From positions 13,814,368 to 13,878,367 of the forward strand of contig NC_059481.1 in the NCBI RefSeq assembly GCF_018139145.2: 64,000 nt of DNA, in the 5' to 3' direction. The notes beneath the pieces are model-generated. The model was not told where the DNA came from. It was given only the letters and a program-made list of their open reading frames with translations, and did no database searches. A program made the translations under genes and the position numbers. Within the stretch, counting starts at the first letter, position 1, and every line of letters starts with the position of its first letter. Positions 26,590-39,710 of this stretch are shown here, one piece after another. The stretch comes from Gymnogyps californianus. Taxonomy: Eukaryota > Chordata > Aves > Accipitriformes > Cathartidae.

Positions 26590-26940
26590 GCACACTGGCT
26601 TGGAGGTCAGCATTTACGTTGTGTATTTTCTGAGGGAAAACTCCAAAATTTTACCCGGAATTGGAAAAAGAAATCAATGGACAGATGCTAGTAGAGGCAC
26701 AACATCAATCTGTACAGTCAGCAGTTGCAATATCTTTTCAGCTGTAATTTTGTTACTGCGCACTTTGACTCTTCTGCCTTGATATCTCCTGTCTGTGAAC
26801 ATTTGAAAAACTGTCTGGCTGACGTCAGCTGAGAAGCATAGCCTGTGCGCACCTATTGATGCACCGGGAAAAACATCTCCTCTTCTGTTTCTGTGAGGGT
26901 CAACTTCAGTCAAATTTTTAAAACCTTTCAAGAACTGTTA
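26590..26940. promoter_or_regulatory. Candidate regulatory block with exact CRE palindrome
   Basis: TGACGTCA, the full 8-bp cAMP-response element, lies at 26820-26827 and runs straight into CAGCTG, an E-box, at 26825-26830. The block also contains TGCGCAC words and several retained CpGs in otherwise CpG-poor DNA, suggesting selective retention or absence of germline methylation. An 85-codon minus-strand frame covers 26674-26931 but resembles no protein I know. Enhancer function is an inference. Confidence 0.3.
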
Positions 26941-29249
26941 ATATGGTGGAAAAGACGACTTTTTAGTTGTACTCACTAACTTATCAGCTTCTCCAAATAT
27001 ACGCCTGCTTTTCCCTTTTCGAATTTTTGTTTGGCTCTGATAATGGTGCTCTACATTGAAGCTGGGCTTACCGAGGAGGCCGGTCCAGGGGCTTGTGTTC
27101 TTTTTCTCTTGCTGTCTGTCTTCTACTGTATTTAAAAATAATTTTCACCAGTTTTAGGTGTTGATTTCTGACAACTTAATTTTTAATGAGTTTTGTGTCA
27201 ATATATTGTGTCATTTTTTGAAACTTGTACAGGTTTTTTTAGTGAATGCTTATCTCAGATACAATTAAAACCTATCAAACTAAAACTTTTCAGACTTGAA
27301 GGATTACATACTATTAATTGTATTTCAAGTTAATAATACTATATATTATTTTATGTTATTTGGAATAGCCCGGTTGGTATTACAGAGCGAAAGCGGTTGA
27401 ACTAATGATATATTGCAGTGTGTTTAGGCAACCACATAATGGCTGAGGAGGAACTGTGAGGTCTGCTGTATCCAAAACTGTTTAGGCTCTTTGCACAGAG
27501 GTGGCTATATTGAGCCATAATGATTCCAAAGAAGCAATTGCTGCAAAATGAAAAGGTAGCCCTTTAAGATTATTTGGGTAGATACTTATGGGCCTGACAT
27601 CGATGTGGACTGCACTGTTACTACAGCCTGGCAGTTGTAATATGCACCAGTGTTTAAACCATGCTGTATATTAATCAGCTTATTGTATCCATTTTCTCCC
27701 AAGTGCAACAGGAGCCAAGAAAATTTTCATTAAAGAAATGATCCAACTAATTTAATCTGGTGGAGGAAGGAACTACTGTGAAGTAGTAATTTGACTTTGG
27801 TCTGCTTTAGAGTATTACCTCCTGGAATGACCTACTGTCAGGTTGTGCAGGAGCTAGAGCTACTAATGGACATGTGATAAGTACTTTATTATAATTGAGT
27901 GGCAACGACAAAAGAATCAGTGTTTCTAATGCATGCTTATTATTTTAACTCTCAAAGTGCCTTCCAGCATATGTACTGTTTCTGCTGCTGTCACGCTGCC
28001 CATTTGAGCAATGGCTGTTTAACGATCTGAGCAGAAATCATTCTGCCAACTTGGTGCCAGAGGAGACCCTGTTCAACATGGCTGTCTTCACCTCTCTCTG
28101 ACGTGATGGGACAATACTTCTTCTCAATCAGGGATGTTTAACATTTAATAAGATCAGGAAATTCTTAAAAACGAAATGCAGGAAACCTTTATTTTTGCTT
28201 TTGAGTCTAGAGATCAGATTTCAGGTTTCTCTTCTAAAATTAATATGTCTGAAAACATGTTATTGTAGTTACTTTCATGTTAGTAAATGATAGTATTTTC
28301 AGAAGACCACAAAATACTGAGGATACTGGAGGGGGGAAGACCTAGTTCACATAAAATTTACTCCCAGTTAGAGTGCCTCTTCCTGCTAGCTGCTCCTAGC
28401 TCTGTCGCCAGGCTAGGGTGGAAACTGCACCTTTAGCGGAATAGCTGTGCATCTCATCTTTTCTGCAAACACTTTCCATAATCCACTGGTAGCTGGTGAA
28501 ATAGCTGGAATAAAAGCTGCATCATTGCTGTGCTTAGGAAACCCTTGTTCCTACTAGTGACCCCCATATTGCTCTTATTGTAGCATTGAGCCTATATTTC
28601 TGCTTGTCCTTTCATCTGCACTGTTTTCATCTTCTATTGATGAAATGGTCTATAGCTGAAACTGTATTTCTGTCTGGAATGCTGTTTAATTAGAATGAAT
28701 GATCTTGTGTGTATGTAAGGTTATTTTTCTTTAATAAATCTTTTCTCCATGTGTATATTCTATGACAAAACTAATTAGGAATGACAAACATGTAATTCAA
28801 TAGGTTAGAGGGAAAAATTTTGCCGTACCTCTTGTACTGCTTTTCATACCCAAATTGTGGTCACTGTGGGTTCTTTGTTTGCTCTGTCACCTTGAAGTTC
28901 AGCTTACCAAATTTAGTTCAGCATTCTTGTGTTTTTGTAATTTGTGCTGTTGGCCATCTCAGGGTTCTTATTTCAATTACATTTTTATCACACAGATTCT
29001 TTTTTTATTAAGTTACCCTCCTTATAAAAGTTCATTTTAATTAACTCTAGCAATAAAGAAGTTATGAAAACTGTAACTGAGAAATGGTAATGTAAATTTT
29101 CACCAAAATGTGCATTTAAAAGAAGAGTGGAAAGTTTATTTCTCTTGCTATTTAATTAAAAGTTAAGAATCAGATATGCAAGCTGAGGGGAAAAAAAAAT
29201 ATAAGATGCTTGATAGAGTTAAAATCAAATATTTTCTACTCTGTTCATC

Positions 29250-29274
29250 TTTTTTTTTTTTTTTTTTTTTTTTT
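29250..29274 (+). repeat. Poly-T run (T25)
   Basis: There are 25 consecutive T residues within AT-rich intron. It could be the A-tail of a minus-strand retroposon, but nothing recognisable follows it on the right. Confidence 0.9.
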
Positions 29275-32200
29275 GCAAGTTATATAACTTTCCCTGTCAG
29301 GTTTTTCATTCATGTCTGTCTGAAGTGATGCATCTCACCTGCTTCTGAAGTCCAGGGACAGCTGTTTCTAATATTTTCCTTTTAAGGAACAAATCCTGCT
29401 GTCATTGGAATCAGTTATGAAACTTGTAGGGACTTTCTGGTATAGGTTTAGGCTTTTGGTAGTCTTAACCCAGTGACACCATCATTTTCCTGGGCCCTTC
29501 ATTATTGCTGCAAGCTTTATCACTCACTGCCTTGCTGTGATGGACTTTGACCCAGACACTCCTCTGTCTCTTCTGTAGACACTAAAGCACTGTTCTTGTT
29601 TACTTTTTTCAACATCTGCGTTCCATCTCACAGTGGAAGATAGTTCAGCTTTTTATATACCACCACTGATTTTCTTCTCTGTTTCTACATATCAGATATA
29701 GTTAATGATGAGAATGACATTGGAGTTGTTACTGCTGACCCTCTTTTTCTAGCAGAAAGATACTGTGTAGTGATGGATGAGCAGGAAGAGCCCAGTGTTG
29801 TAAAAGAGATGCTCTCTCTGCTCTGAAAATAGCATTAGGCCAAAAGAGTTCCTGTGTCCTTGTGCCAGGATTGGTGTTCTTCCCTCCCCTTGAGTTTCTT
29901 CAAGCCTGTCTTCTCTCTGCCAAGAGCACCTTTCTACATTCATCTGGAAGTACAGTTCATGTGATGTGACCAAGATACCTTTCGTGTTTGTTTCTAAGTT
30001 GGATCTACCTTAAAATCTCATGCAGGTAGTAAATCAATTCAGTTACCCCAGTAAATTTCTCTGGGGAGAAGACAAGGGAAGGAATCAACATGGTTTATAA
30101 ACTTTCAAAATACGTGGTAAGAACTTTTTCCTTAACTTGGTGATTTACTTCTATTCATTGTTAGTAAGTTAATATAGAGAAACATTGTTTTTGGTGCCAA
30201 AAATCATCAGGAACATAACCCAGAGCAATTTTTAAGGGCACAGCTTTTAAACAAGCTTCTGGAAGAAGCATTATTTGACAGCACACAAGTGAAATAACCC
30301 AGTTTGTTATTTTAATCTCATATCTCCACTACTGGTGTTCTGTCTTGTAGAAGATTTGCATTCAGCTGAGGCTTTGGCTGATGGGTTACCATAAATGGCT
30401 CAAAAACAGATTGGGTCCACTTATATACAGCAATTTTTGTACATAATTAGAATAAAGCCAGGCAGCTTTCTGAAATGCCACTTTTCAACTGATTGAACTT
30501 GGAGTCATTGTTCCTGATATAAAACAGTTGGCTTTTTAGAAGTCCATGATTTTTTTTTCCTCCATGAAAGATAGGAGGCACTGTTCTTTGAAATAGGCAT
30601 TTCTTGAATAGGAATATTTTATTTGGAATTTAGGTATACTCTAATATGTGAGAATTTTGAAATTAACTGTTTTTGTTTGTATGTATTTTTTAAAAATATG
30701 CAGTCCCAAAATATTCTTTGAAGAGCAGTGATAATCTTTGTAAAACAAGAAAAAGGTTGGATTTTGCTCTGTGCTTATTTTGTTAATTAGGGAGAGACTT
30801 CACAGGCAATTATACAATTAATTTTTCCTTGAAAACTGAATACCGTACTTGTCCAATTTATCCTCTGAATGAAGAAAGCTTAGTAGCAACTTTGGAAATT
30901 GTCTCAGAATCTGAGCTGAAATTTGGGGAAAAAGGGGAATTTGTTAGAAGAGGAAATAATTGACATCTAACATATAAAACCAGGAAAGTTTGTTTTCAAA
31001 TATGTGTGGGTATGCTGCTTATAAAGCAGCATCTGGTTGTTTGCTGACCTTTGCAAGATAGCATTTGTTTTGCCTTTTTCTCACTCTGTGCGAATATGTG
31101 GAATATTGGAGAATACATGAAGTGACTTGGAAGACTTGTCTGCAGTTAAGAGGCATATTGAATTTTGATTATAACTTGTACCAGAGACAGAAGAACAAAT
31201 ACTTGTAATCATATCTAACCCTGAGATCCCAATGATGTATCCACCTTGATATCAAACACATCTAGAAATATACATTTGTTTCTTCAAAATTTATTACTTC
31301 TTTTGGGAGAGTAATGTAGCCACACCCCACAGTATTCCTTTGCTACCTTCTAGCCAATGAGACACTAAAATTCTGAATTAAAGAAAACAAGAAATGCAGC
31401 TGAATGTTTTCTGCATTAGTTTGAAACACAACCACATATTTATTTGTGCTGCAGTTTACAGCCAGGCTTAATGAAGTCTGATCTGACGTTGACCTGCCTT
31501 GGTATTTCCCCATATAAAGTTTCCAGTTTTTATCTGTACAAGTGGAATCAGACTGGTTTTACTGTATGTCAGTGTGTTGAATTTCCTTATAGCAATCTGA
31601 TTTTGTTCTCATCGTACCAAATATGAATTCTTCCGCTGAATTCACAGAGAGCAAGAACGGACACTAAAATGTTGTTCTAGAGTAGATCCACCTTCCATTA
31701 TGTAAAAGGAAAGAAGGTAATTTTCTTATTGAATCATGAAAGAGTCTATCCATACTGGTATGTGACACTTGCCAATAGTCCAGCCTCTTGGGGGACTACA
31801 CAGTCTTCCCAATCAACGGCTGTGTGGCAGACTTCTGTTTCTGTCAAGAATTCTAGAATAATTCAGATGCAAGAGAGTAAGGAAACAAAAGCAAGACCTT
31901 TGGTGCCACCAAAGAATATCTGAGAGGAAAAATCATCAAGTAGTATGTAATTCTGGAGTGCTCCTTTAGATTACTCACCCTCTAATATGCCTGTTTTGAA
32001 CCGCATTCATGCTGCTCTTGACATTGTCTTTATTTCTTGATCAGGGACTAAGATTATATATTCTGGACGTCTGCAGAGTAAGAAAGCAAATACCTTTTTG
32101 GACTATTTTCCCCTTGTCAGATGAAAAGAATATACAGCAAACTAACTCAATAATGTAGTCCCTGATCTGTAGCTCACAGCACAATCATGGGAAGGATTAG

Positions 32201-33780
32201 TAGAGGCTTTTTTCACGGAGCCTTTCCCAGGCAAAGTGTCACTAGGGTGTTACAGCCCCTACCTCACACATAGAGGAAACAGTTGTTGTTTTCTCTTTCT
32301 TGCAAGACAGGCGTGGTGCTTTATTCTTTACCAGTTTGCCCAAAAAAGTGGTGTGCTGAAGGCCTCCAGATGGGTTAAGTGGTATGGTCTAAGAGGCTGC
32401 AGATCTCTCTCACCTCATTATTATTGCACAGTAAGATGTGGATGACAGAGAGCAGACATAGCTATCCTTTGAGTATGTTGTTTGAGAAATCTCCTTTTTT
32501 GGGCTAGGATCGGGTCTTCCCCTGACCCAGCAGCATGAGTTAGTGAAGACTGAAAAATAGAACAGCCAGGACTTTTCTGTGTAAAAGGCTTTCTACGGTC
32601 TACTTGTTTTCCTACTATTCTGATGAGGCCTCATAACAAAGTTAGTGACAACTGCTTGTGTGCCTACCCTCATTTATGGATAAACTGGTTTTGTACCACT
32701 ACATAAAATCTGAGAAGCGTGGCTTTGCAGCCCAACAGCTTCTGCTCCAGGGTTGTGTGAGCTTGCTTACGGTGAACGCAGGGTAGCAGTCCATGATTGG
32801 AGTGCTGAAAAATGAACATCAGGATAATTCAGTTTCAGAAAATGCAGATTAATCCAAAGTGAATCAAGTTCATGGAACTGAAATCTAGGTAGCAGAAAAA
32901 CTGGTAGAAATTTCCAGTGGGATTCCAGTCTCTGTGGGAGGTTGCTGTACATTATAGGAATATAAATGCTTTTTTCCACAAAAGCACATAAAAAAAGGTT
33001 GAAAACAGTTTAAAGAAAATAAGAAACATCTGTCTTCCTCCTCACCCTTTTTTGTGTAGTTTATTAGACACTTCCCTGCTTAAACATATTGTCATATTTT
33101 AACCTTTTTTGTGTGTGTGTGTAGGGTTAATATGGAAAAGTACTGCCCAACTGCAAGCTGTTCTTGCATTTTGATTTTTTTGTGTGTGTGGTAGCAGCCT
33201 TTGGAGATACAAAATGAAGACAAGAAGATTTCTCTTTAAATTTTATAACCAAGCTCTTGATCTCCAACTAGGTTACTTATAAAAGCTTTCTTCAGATTTC
33301 TTCTCCAGCTATATGCTTATTGACCATTTCACCTGGAGTTAAATTTTTCCCTTTAGCTGATGGTCAGCTTCTTGGAACAGGCAGAGGATGTTGCTGGAAC
33401 ACGTCTGAAGGCAAAAGAGAAAAGCAATGAGGCCAATCTACCCTGGGCAGCTATCCAAAGGAAGTATTACACACTTCGCTTTCATGCCCTGATGTGCGAG
33501 ACCTTGTGATTTGACTGACTATTTGAAGTGGTAAAACTCAAAGTATAATTTAAAATAGAACAGGGTTTACATTGTGTAGTATGGACTATCTATGTTAGCT
33601 CTGAAGAGTATATTGTAGTGATATTATTTGGTGTCTAAATAGCATCTTTCTCTCCAAGGTTATTAGCCTGACTATCTCCAGCTGTCTGTTTACTTAGGAG
33701 AATGTTACATTCACGCATAACTTAAAAAACAAACCTGCCTTATGTGGTATCAGGATTAGTTGCACATAATCTCACGTATT

Positions 33781-33899
33781 GGTTGGGAAACTGAGTCAGA
33801 AACAGTTATTTATCTGAATGCTTGTAGTTGCTCCTCATCAGACATGGAAGTAGGTGCCTGGAGCCCAGGTCTTGTGTTCTAGCCACTAGTCCATGCTGT
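33781..33899 (-). repeat. MIR SINE relic, antisense
   Basis: Read on the + strand, GGTTGGGAAACTGAGTCAGA, then GGAGCCCAGGTCTTGTGTTC and TAGCCACTAGTCCATGCTGT match, in order, the reverse complement of the MIR core (GGGAAACTGAGGCACAGAG ... GAACCCAGGTCT ... CCACTA..CCATGCTG). The middle is diverged. Confidence 0.72.
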
Positions 33900-35149
33900 A
33901 TGTATGTTATCACCTATAGGCAGCTTCTCTTCACCAGAATATTTGAGCTTTACTATGCTTCGGTGCCCTCTACTGCTCCACTAAAATAATGCTGTCTCCT
34001 TGCTATTGTAGAAGCATGGTTAATTTTGTTCTACTTTTTTCTATGGGCTAGTTGGCCCAGTAGTTCCTCTGGTGAGAAGTGGCTAGTAACGATGATTAGA
34101 GTCATGGACATATACTGTACTGAAAATTAATTTTTCTGAAGAAATTTTTTTCTCTTCTGAAAGTCTGATGTGATTCAGACTGAGATCATGGGGTTTTCTT
34201 GTTTTATGGCGAGGGCAGATTTTTTATATATATATATATGTACAAGCAGTTTTTACTTCTATTTGCTTGTGTTTCTGAATATACAAAATGTAGGATCAGA
34301 TATTCAGAAGTACAGAGCCATTTCAACTTCCACTGAAATCAGGAGTTATGAATTTTGATTTGGGAGCTTCTCTGAGTCAGCTATGAATTAAATTGTAGAT
34401 TCTCATTCTTTTCCTGTGTTTTTGTGGGTTTTGGTTTTGGTTTTTTTGCTGTGTCCTCCTTTCCTCTGAAATGTTTTGCTTTTTACCAGGTACATTGGTA
34501 GATTTACCTTCTGATTACTCCTGTTCTCTGGAAAGAAGCCTTGGGTTCTGTAAGCCATTAACCAACACTTTTGCTATACTGGAGGCTTGTTGTTGCCATA
34601 TGGTTCAAGCTGCAGTGGTCTTTGTGGAATGGAGTGTAGGAAGCATTGCATGTTCTCACCCTGAGAAGTAATTCAGACAGCTAAGTAATATCCTTTCAGA
34701 GTTTTAGTCTTTGAAAATCTGATCTGTTATGGAAACCGTTGTCCCATAATGACAGAAATGTTAGTCCTGTGTGGCACCTCTTTTGTATAATTAGATGCAA
34801 ACCAGACGAGGTATTAAATTTCATTCAGTTTTTTAAATGTATAATTTGCTATTAGATCCCCTGGCATTAGTCCACATAGGTTGCCACTTGATTTTTGAAT
34901 GATGCACTAATGCAGTGGTAACTTGGAATTTCAGCCCATTTCTAGCTTGCAGTACTGCGTTTTCTTACTGGTGTTAATGACTGATAATGCATTTGAGAAG
35001 TGAATGGTTGCCCATGCATGGTGCACTGCAGTGTGAGATCTTTTTTGCACATTTTCAGAAAGTGTACAATATGTTCTAATATAATCCATAAACAGATTTT
35101 AGATTATTCATAATCCATCTTTGTGTTGCAAATCTCCCTATGGAATGAG

Positions 35150-36180
35150 ATTCCTAGCTGCAGTTTTTGTTTCTTCAGTGGTTCTTTCTAGCTCTCAGGA
35201 ACACCCATAGTAAAATGTTACATTAGACTTGGTTTTCCCTATTCTTAAGATATTCACGGAAGTTGACAGAGAAAGGATTATTAAATGATGTTTGTGACCT
35301 TATTTATATCCAATTCATCCAGTTTACCTTTGTATCAAGCCAAGCAGTCACTCTTTGCATGAAAAATGAGTGCCTGGTGTCTCATTTGAATTTGTCCAAT
35401 TTCAGCTTCCAATGATTGGTTCCAGTTATACCCTTCTATAATTAATAGACATAAATGGGCTTCCAGTAAGTGCTATTTGCTCTTGGGAAGATGTCTGGAA
35501 TGCTATAATCCTATGTTCTCTCTGTTTGTGAAGCTCCATAGGTAAGACATTGTCTTAGCTCGTAGGCCATTTTTATCCCTACTTTTTGGACCTTCAGCTT
35601 TTCAACAATTTTTAAAGATATGGCCACCAGAACTGTGGAGGGCATTTCAAAATCAGCTTCACCATCTGTAAGTGCACTTGTAATTATTTTCTTATTCTTA
35701 CTGGCTACTTAGTGCTCACCTTACCTGTTTTTATTTATTAATCAGTAATTACACCTAATTCCTAATTCCCTTGGTTGATTCCTTGGCGAGGGTTACTTGA
35801 AATCTGCCACTCATTTATATTCATTTAGCATATGCTTTATTGATTTTATAAATCTTGATTTTAAAATTGTGTGTACCAGATCAAATGCCTTGCAAAAGCT
35901 GAAATGTTTTATAACTATGATTATAGTCATATATCCCAGCCACACCTGTTATCAAAGTGTGGCATCAAGTTTATTTGACAAGACTGTCTTTCTGTTGGTG
36001 TGCATAGCAAAGTTTTTCTTGGTTCTCTGCTTATGCTTTTCTGTTTGTGAAAAACACATGATTTCCCTTATCTGTATGGAGCCATTACATTGGCACAGAA
36101 AGCGAATGCAATTTATAATTCAGTTTTTAAGATAGGCTGTCAGCAAATCCTATCCTGACTGGTCTTGAGAGTATTGTATA
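35150..36180 (-). mobile_element. CR1-type LINE relic, antisense, reverse transcriptase through 3' end
   Basis: Read on the minus strand, about 35898-35871 encodes FCKAFDLVH, the DFSKAFD-type reverse-transcriptase motif. Further along, around 35640-35580, the minus strand reads CCACAGTTCTGGTGGCCATA and then AAGCTGAAGGTCCAAAAAG, the CR1 block normally reading CAGTTCTGGTC.CCACATCT...GAAAAGGTGCAGAAAAG. Around 35415-35335 the minus strand reads GAAGCTGAAATTGGACAAAT and then AGACACCAGGCACTCATTTT, matching the CR1 3' block with an AAATTGGAAATAAGGCACA-like core. Three blocks in the right order make identity firm. It is a separate insertion from the sense copy near 17 kb. The coding part is broken. 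Confidence 0.82.
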
Positions 36181-37469
36181 CAAAAAATAATTGTTCCTAG
36201 ATTTGTGATTGATGTAGCAGAACTGATAAAAGTTACATTGTTTAAAAGTGTTTATAAATCACCCTGTCCATATGTTCATTTCCTGTAATCTGTCATTATG
36301 GTTTCAAACATAACTGAGAGAGACACAAAACTGGCTTCGTAACACTCTGGAATGAGTTTTGCTTCCATTTGGTATACGTTGAAAGGTGGCTCAAAGCAAA
36401 AATTATAATCCTGGAATACCATGTACGTTACAACAGGATATCTTTGCTTTGTGGTTTTGAATTACTGAAGGGCGTAGTCTGTCTTCTGCGTTTTTCCCCT
36501 AGCATTGCTGGGATTTATGCAAAGTAACTGGGCCAGTTATAGGGATTGCTTGGCAGAGAGGATCGTGTGTTTTTTTCGAATACAATTCTTGTTCTCACTT
36601 GGGAGGTTAACATTATGACGGGCTGGGTTTACAGCCAGTCTTGAGCTGGGGTTTTGGCTCTGTCCAACACAGATGGGCTACTAGAGCACTGTGTGGTATG
36701 ATCACAGGGTACCCAACCATTGCTGCCAGTGAGGCTACTAGCCTTCAAACTGTACAAATTTTCTTGCAATTTAAAGATTATTCCTTTAAAGAAGAAAGAT
36801 AAAGCACACAATATTGTCCTCTGAAGCTGCCACACTTTCTTCCAGAAGAAAGTATTAACTGCCTACGTATCCTATTCAATTTTCCTTACTCATGAGTCTT
36901 GTTAAGGAAACTGTCCTTTGCCTAGCTCCATCAAATCATATGAGCCTCCTATTCTGCATAGTGGGCAAGGAAAACATTTGAATTCAGTACCGTAAAAACA
37001 GGGAAGTAATTTTTGTTCTTTCTGCCTTTTTTTATTTAGTACTTCTCTGTTCTCTGGGTAAATTGTCAGCTCTCTCACGTTGTATAAAGGGTTTGCACTG
37101 ACAGACTGAAATCTTTCACTGACATCTGTGTTGGTTAAGTAAAATGCTTCAGTATTGCAAACTTGTTTTAAGGAGCAGATTTGAATGAGTTCATAACTGT
37201 AAATGCAAAAATTGTGGCATTTAAGAGGCAGATGCAAAGTGTCTGTACTGGGAGATTTCATTTTAGTCAAGAAGTATTGAACAGCTTGCTTTCTGAATTA
37301 GGGTTTTGGGATATAATAAAAAAAGTTAGCTGTGCAACTGAAAAGTATCCCTTATGTCCAACTCAGGATGTGCTTATTTTTCTCCGTCTGAAAAACTGGG
37401 AAGAAATAACATATTTGAGTTCTGTTGCTCAGTAAAGCAGTAAGAGTAAATTCTATTGCTGTTGTTATT

Positions 37470-37500
37470 AGAGGTCAGAGTAGATGATCAGGCTAGATGC
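37470..37500 (+). repeat. Possible CR1 3'-tail scrap
   Basis: AGAGGTCAGAGTAGATGATCAGG resembles the CR1 3'-terminal GAGGTCAGACTAGATGATC motif. Nothing convincing extends it on the left, so it could be chance. Confidence 0.35.
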
Positions 37501-39534
37501 CCATCCTCCTTTTCAAATCAGCAAACCAATGCTTTATTCCTGTTTCCCAGGAGAGGATTTATTAGCTGCTTCAGCTGTTATGGTCATGCCATTGTATCAA
37601 AAGATGGTTGGGATGATGGTATATTCCAATGCTTTTTTATTTGTCAGTCCCTTTATTAGACTTCTATAGTTAAAAATTTAGAAGAGATTTCTTTTGACAA
37701 CATGATCAGTTTTACTATTAACTTAGGAACTTTCTCTTACTTGGGGAAACTGTTGGTAGTGTCTAAACAGTTATCTACCAGCAAAGCTATATTTTCCCTT
37801 AATGCATCTCTGACTTAGATTTGTATTCATTTTGCATTTGTGCAGACACACTTGAGATCTGCTTTTAATTACTGGGTAGGATTTACAAATCAGAAATGCA
37901 AACATAAGCACACATTTTTATCATGTGTAAGTCACCTTTCAGAAACTGTCAAGGAATCATATTTTTAGAAGCTGTACTTGTATAGACACAAGTAATGCTA
38001 TAGCTGTGTCAGTCTTTGAGATTATGAACACACTTATGATGAGAATATTCTTGGCGTAAGTCAGGAGTATTATATAATAAGGAAACAATGTCTTTTTATA
38101 CTTTTCTTCCAAAACATTCCCTAGTGAGAACTAGACTAAAAAACCCCCATAGGATTGCCTATGAATAGATCTCCTTGCAACATGGTAACTTTAGCCAAAT
38201 TACACAAAGTAGATTTAAAATCCTTGTCATGTTTTCATAGTTATATTTTTAAAACCCTTTATTGGCATCTAATGTGAATTCTGATTGTATCACTGTAAGT
38301 CCCAGACCAACAATGTATAGATATACAAAACTGTCCCTCTAGCAGTATGGATGTCTAGAAGGCAGGAGACCCAGTGATCAAAAGCAATAAACTACTTGAA
38401 TGAAATGAAATAAAAGCAGCAGGACTAATCCTACTTTACCCGGTGCCCCAGAATGTACAAAAAAGCAGTGCGGAAGGCTGAGGAAAATGTCTTTGGCTCA
38501 GTAGTGGTATAGGTCTCTGATTGTGTGCAACACAAATACAAAGCCTAGCATATGGTCAGGAGATCCTCTGTTGCAATGCAACCTCCAGAAAGGTCAGAGA
38601 TCTGCTGTAACAAGAGGTGTCAGAAAGGAAAGGGATTGGCCCCTACAGCAGTTCAGATTTAGAAAATATGCAAGTGGTAGATGGTTACCCCTCTTCACTC
38701 CTTTTGCTTCCCCTGTGACTTACGTAGCTCTCAACTGCAACACAGAGTACAGCCCAACACGTTCTACATGGCCACGTACAAATGCTGAAAACTGAGGTGA
38801 AGGAAAAGGAAGATGAATTTGGATATAGCAGCTGTTGTCTGTTAATGATGTTTCCTAGTGGTTTATGAGTAGTTTCTAAAGAAAGCTGTTAATCCATGGT
38901 GACCAAGAGTATGGGAAAATATATGTGTATGATAGGTGGTATTTGTAGTGCGAATAAGGGTTTGGGAATGTAAGTTAATGATCCAAATTGGGCAGGAACA
39001 TTTCATCAGCAAGCTTAAAAGCCCCAAAGGAGAAGTAGTTTTTGGGTATGCAAAGTATCTGTTTCCAGACAGACCAGCTGGGAATAGGTATATATAGCCA
39101 GTCTCCGCAAGACAATGGAATTGTCTTGTTTGAGTTATCCAAGCTGCTTTTATATTAAATATGAAACACGAAGTTGATTTGTGATAAAAGGGTAGAGCAA
39201 AACAGTAGTTAGATGATTTGAAGGATGCTGCCTAAAGAGGGAAATATATTGTGAAATAGTGTGTTTTGGAAGAGAGTTCCCTCTGGCAGGCATAAAACAG
39301 GGCACACATCTGGGAAAGAACAGCTAGGTGAGATGGACCTTGTCTTCAAGCAAAATGTGAGTCATTGGAGGGCGTATGGATTCAAACAGTGATAAATCTT
39401 TCCTTCCTTACTTTTGTTTTCAGAATCCTGATTACTTCTTCAGAGTAGCTAAATCTTAGCCCTTCTTCTCCCCTCCCTCAATGTCTGGTATAGATGAAAC
39501 AGAAAATGGCTTTGGAAGAAACTCTGGTCTACTC

Positions 39535-39710
39535 CTTTGCTCCAAGGCAGGATCGATTCCAAGTAAACTTTTCCTGATGGGTATTTGTCTAGCTTGTTTT
39601 TAAACGTATTTGGTGATCAGGATTGCACAACCTTCCAAAAACCAGCATTTACTTATCGTTGTAGTTAATTTCCCTTATTTTTCCTTTATTCTTATCTAGC
39701 CACTGCTGTG
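39535..39710 (-). mobile_element. CR1-type LINE 3' fragment, antisense
   Basis: On the + strand, AGGCAGGATCGATTCCAAGTAAAC, TTCCTGATGGGTATTTGTCTAGC, then CTTGTTTTTAAACGTATTTGGTGAT match the reverse complement of the well-known CR1 3' region (CAGGATC..TCCAAGT, GACAGATGTTTGTCTAGCCTGTTCTTAAA, CCAGTGATGGAGATTCCACAACCT). The following GGATTGCACAACCTTCC and later segment continue the same order with more decay. It is a fragment, with no reverse transcriptase domain here. Confidence 0.8.

Noticed and set aside
36902..37270. 122-codon minus-strand open frame
   Set aside because: Long for AT-rich DNA, but no recognisable domain, no plausible promoter and no repeat identity; treated as chance.
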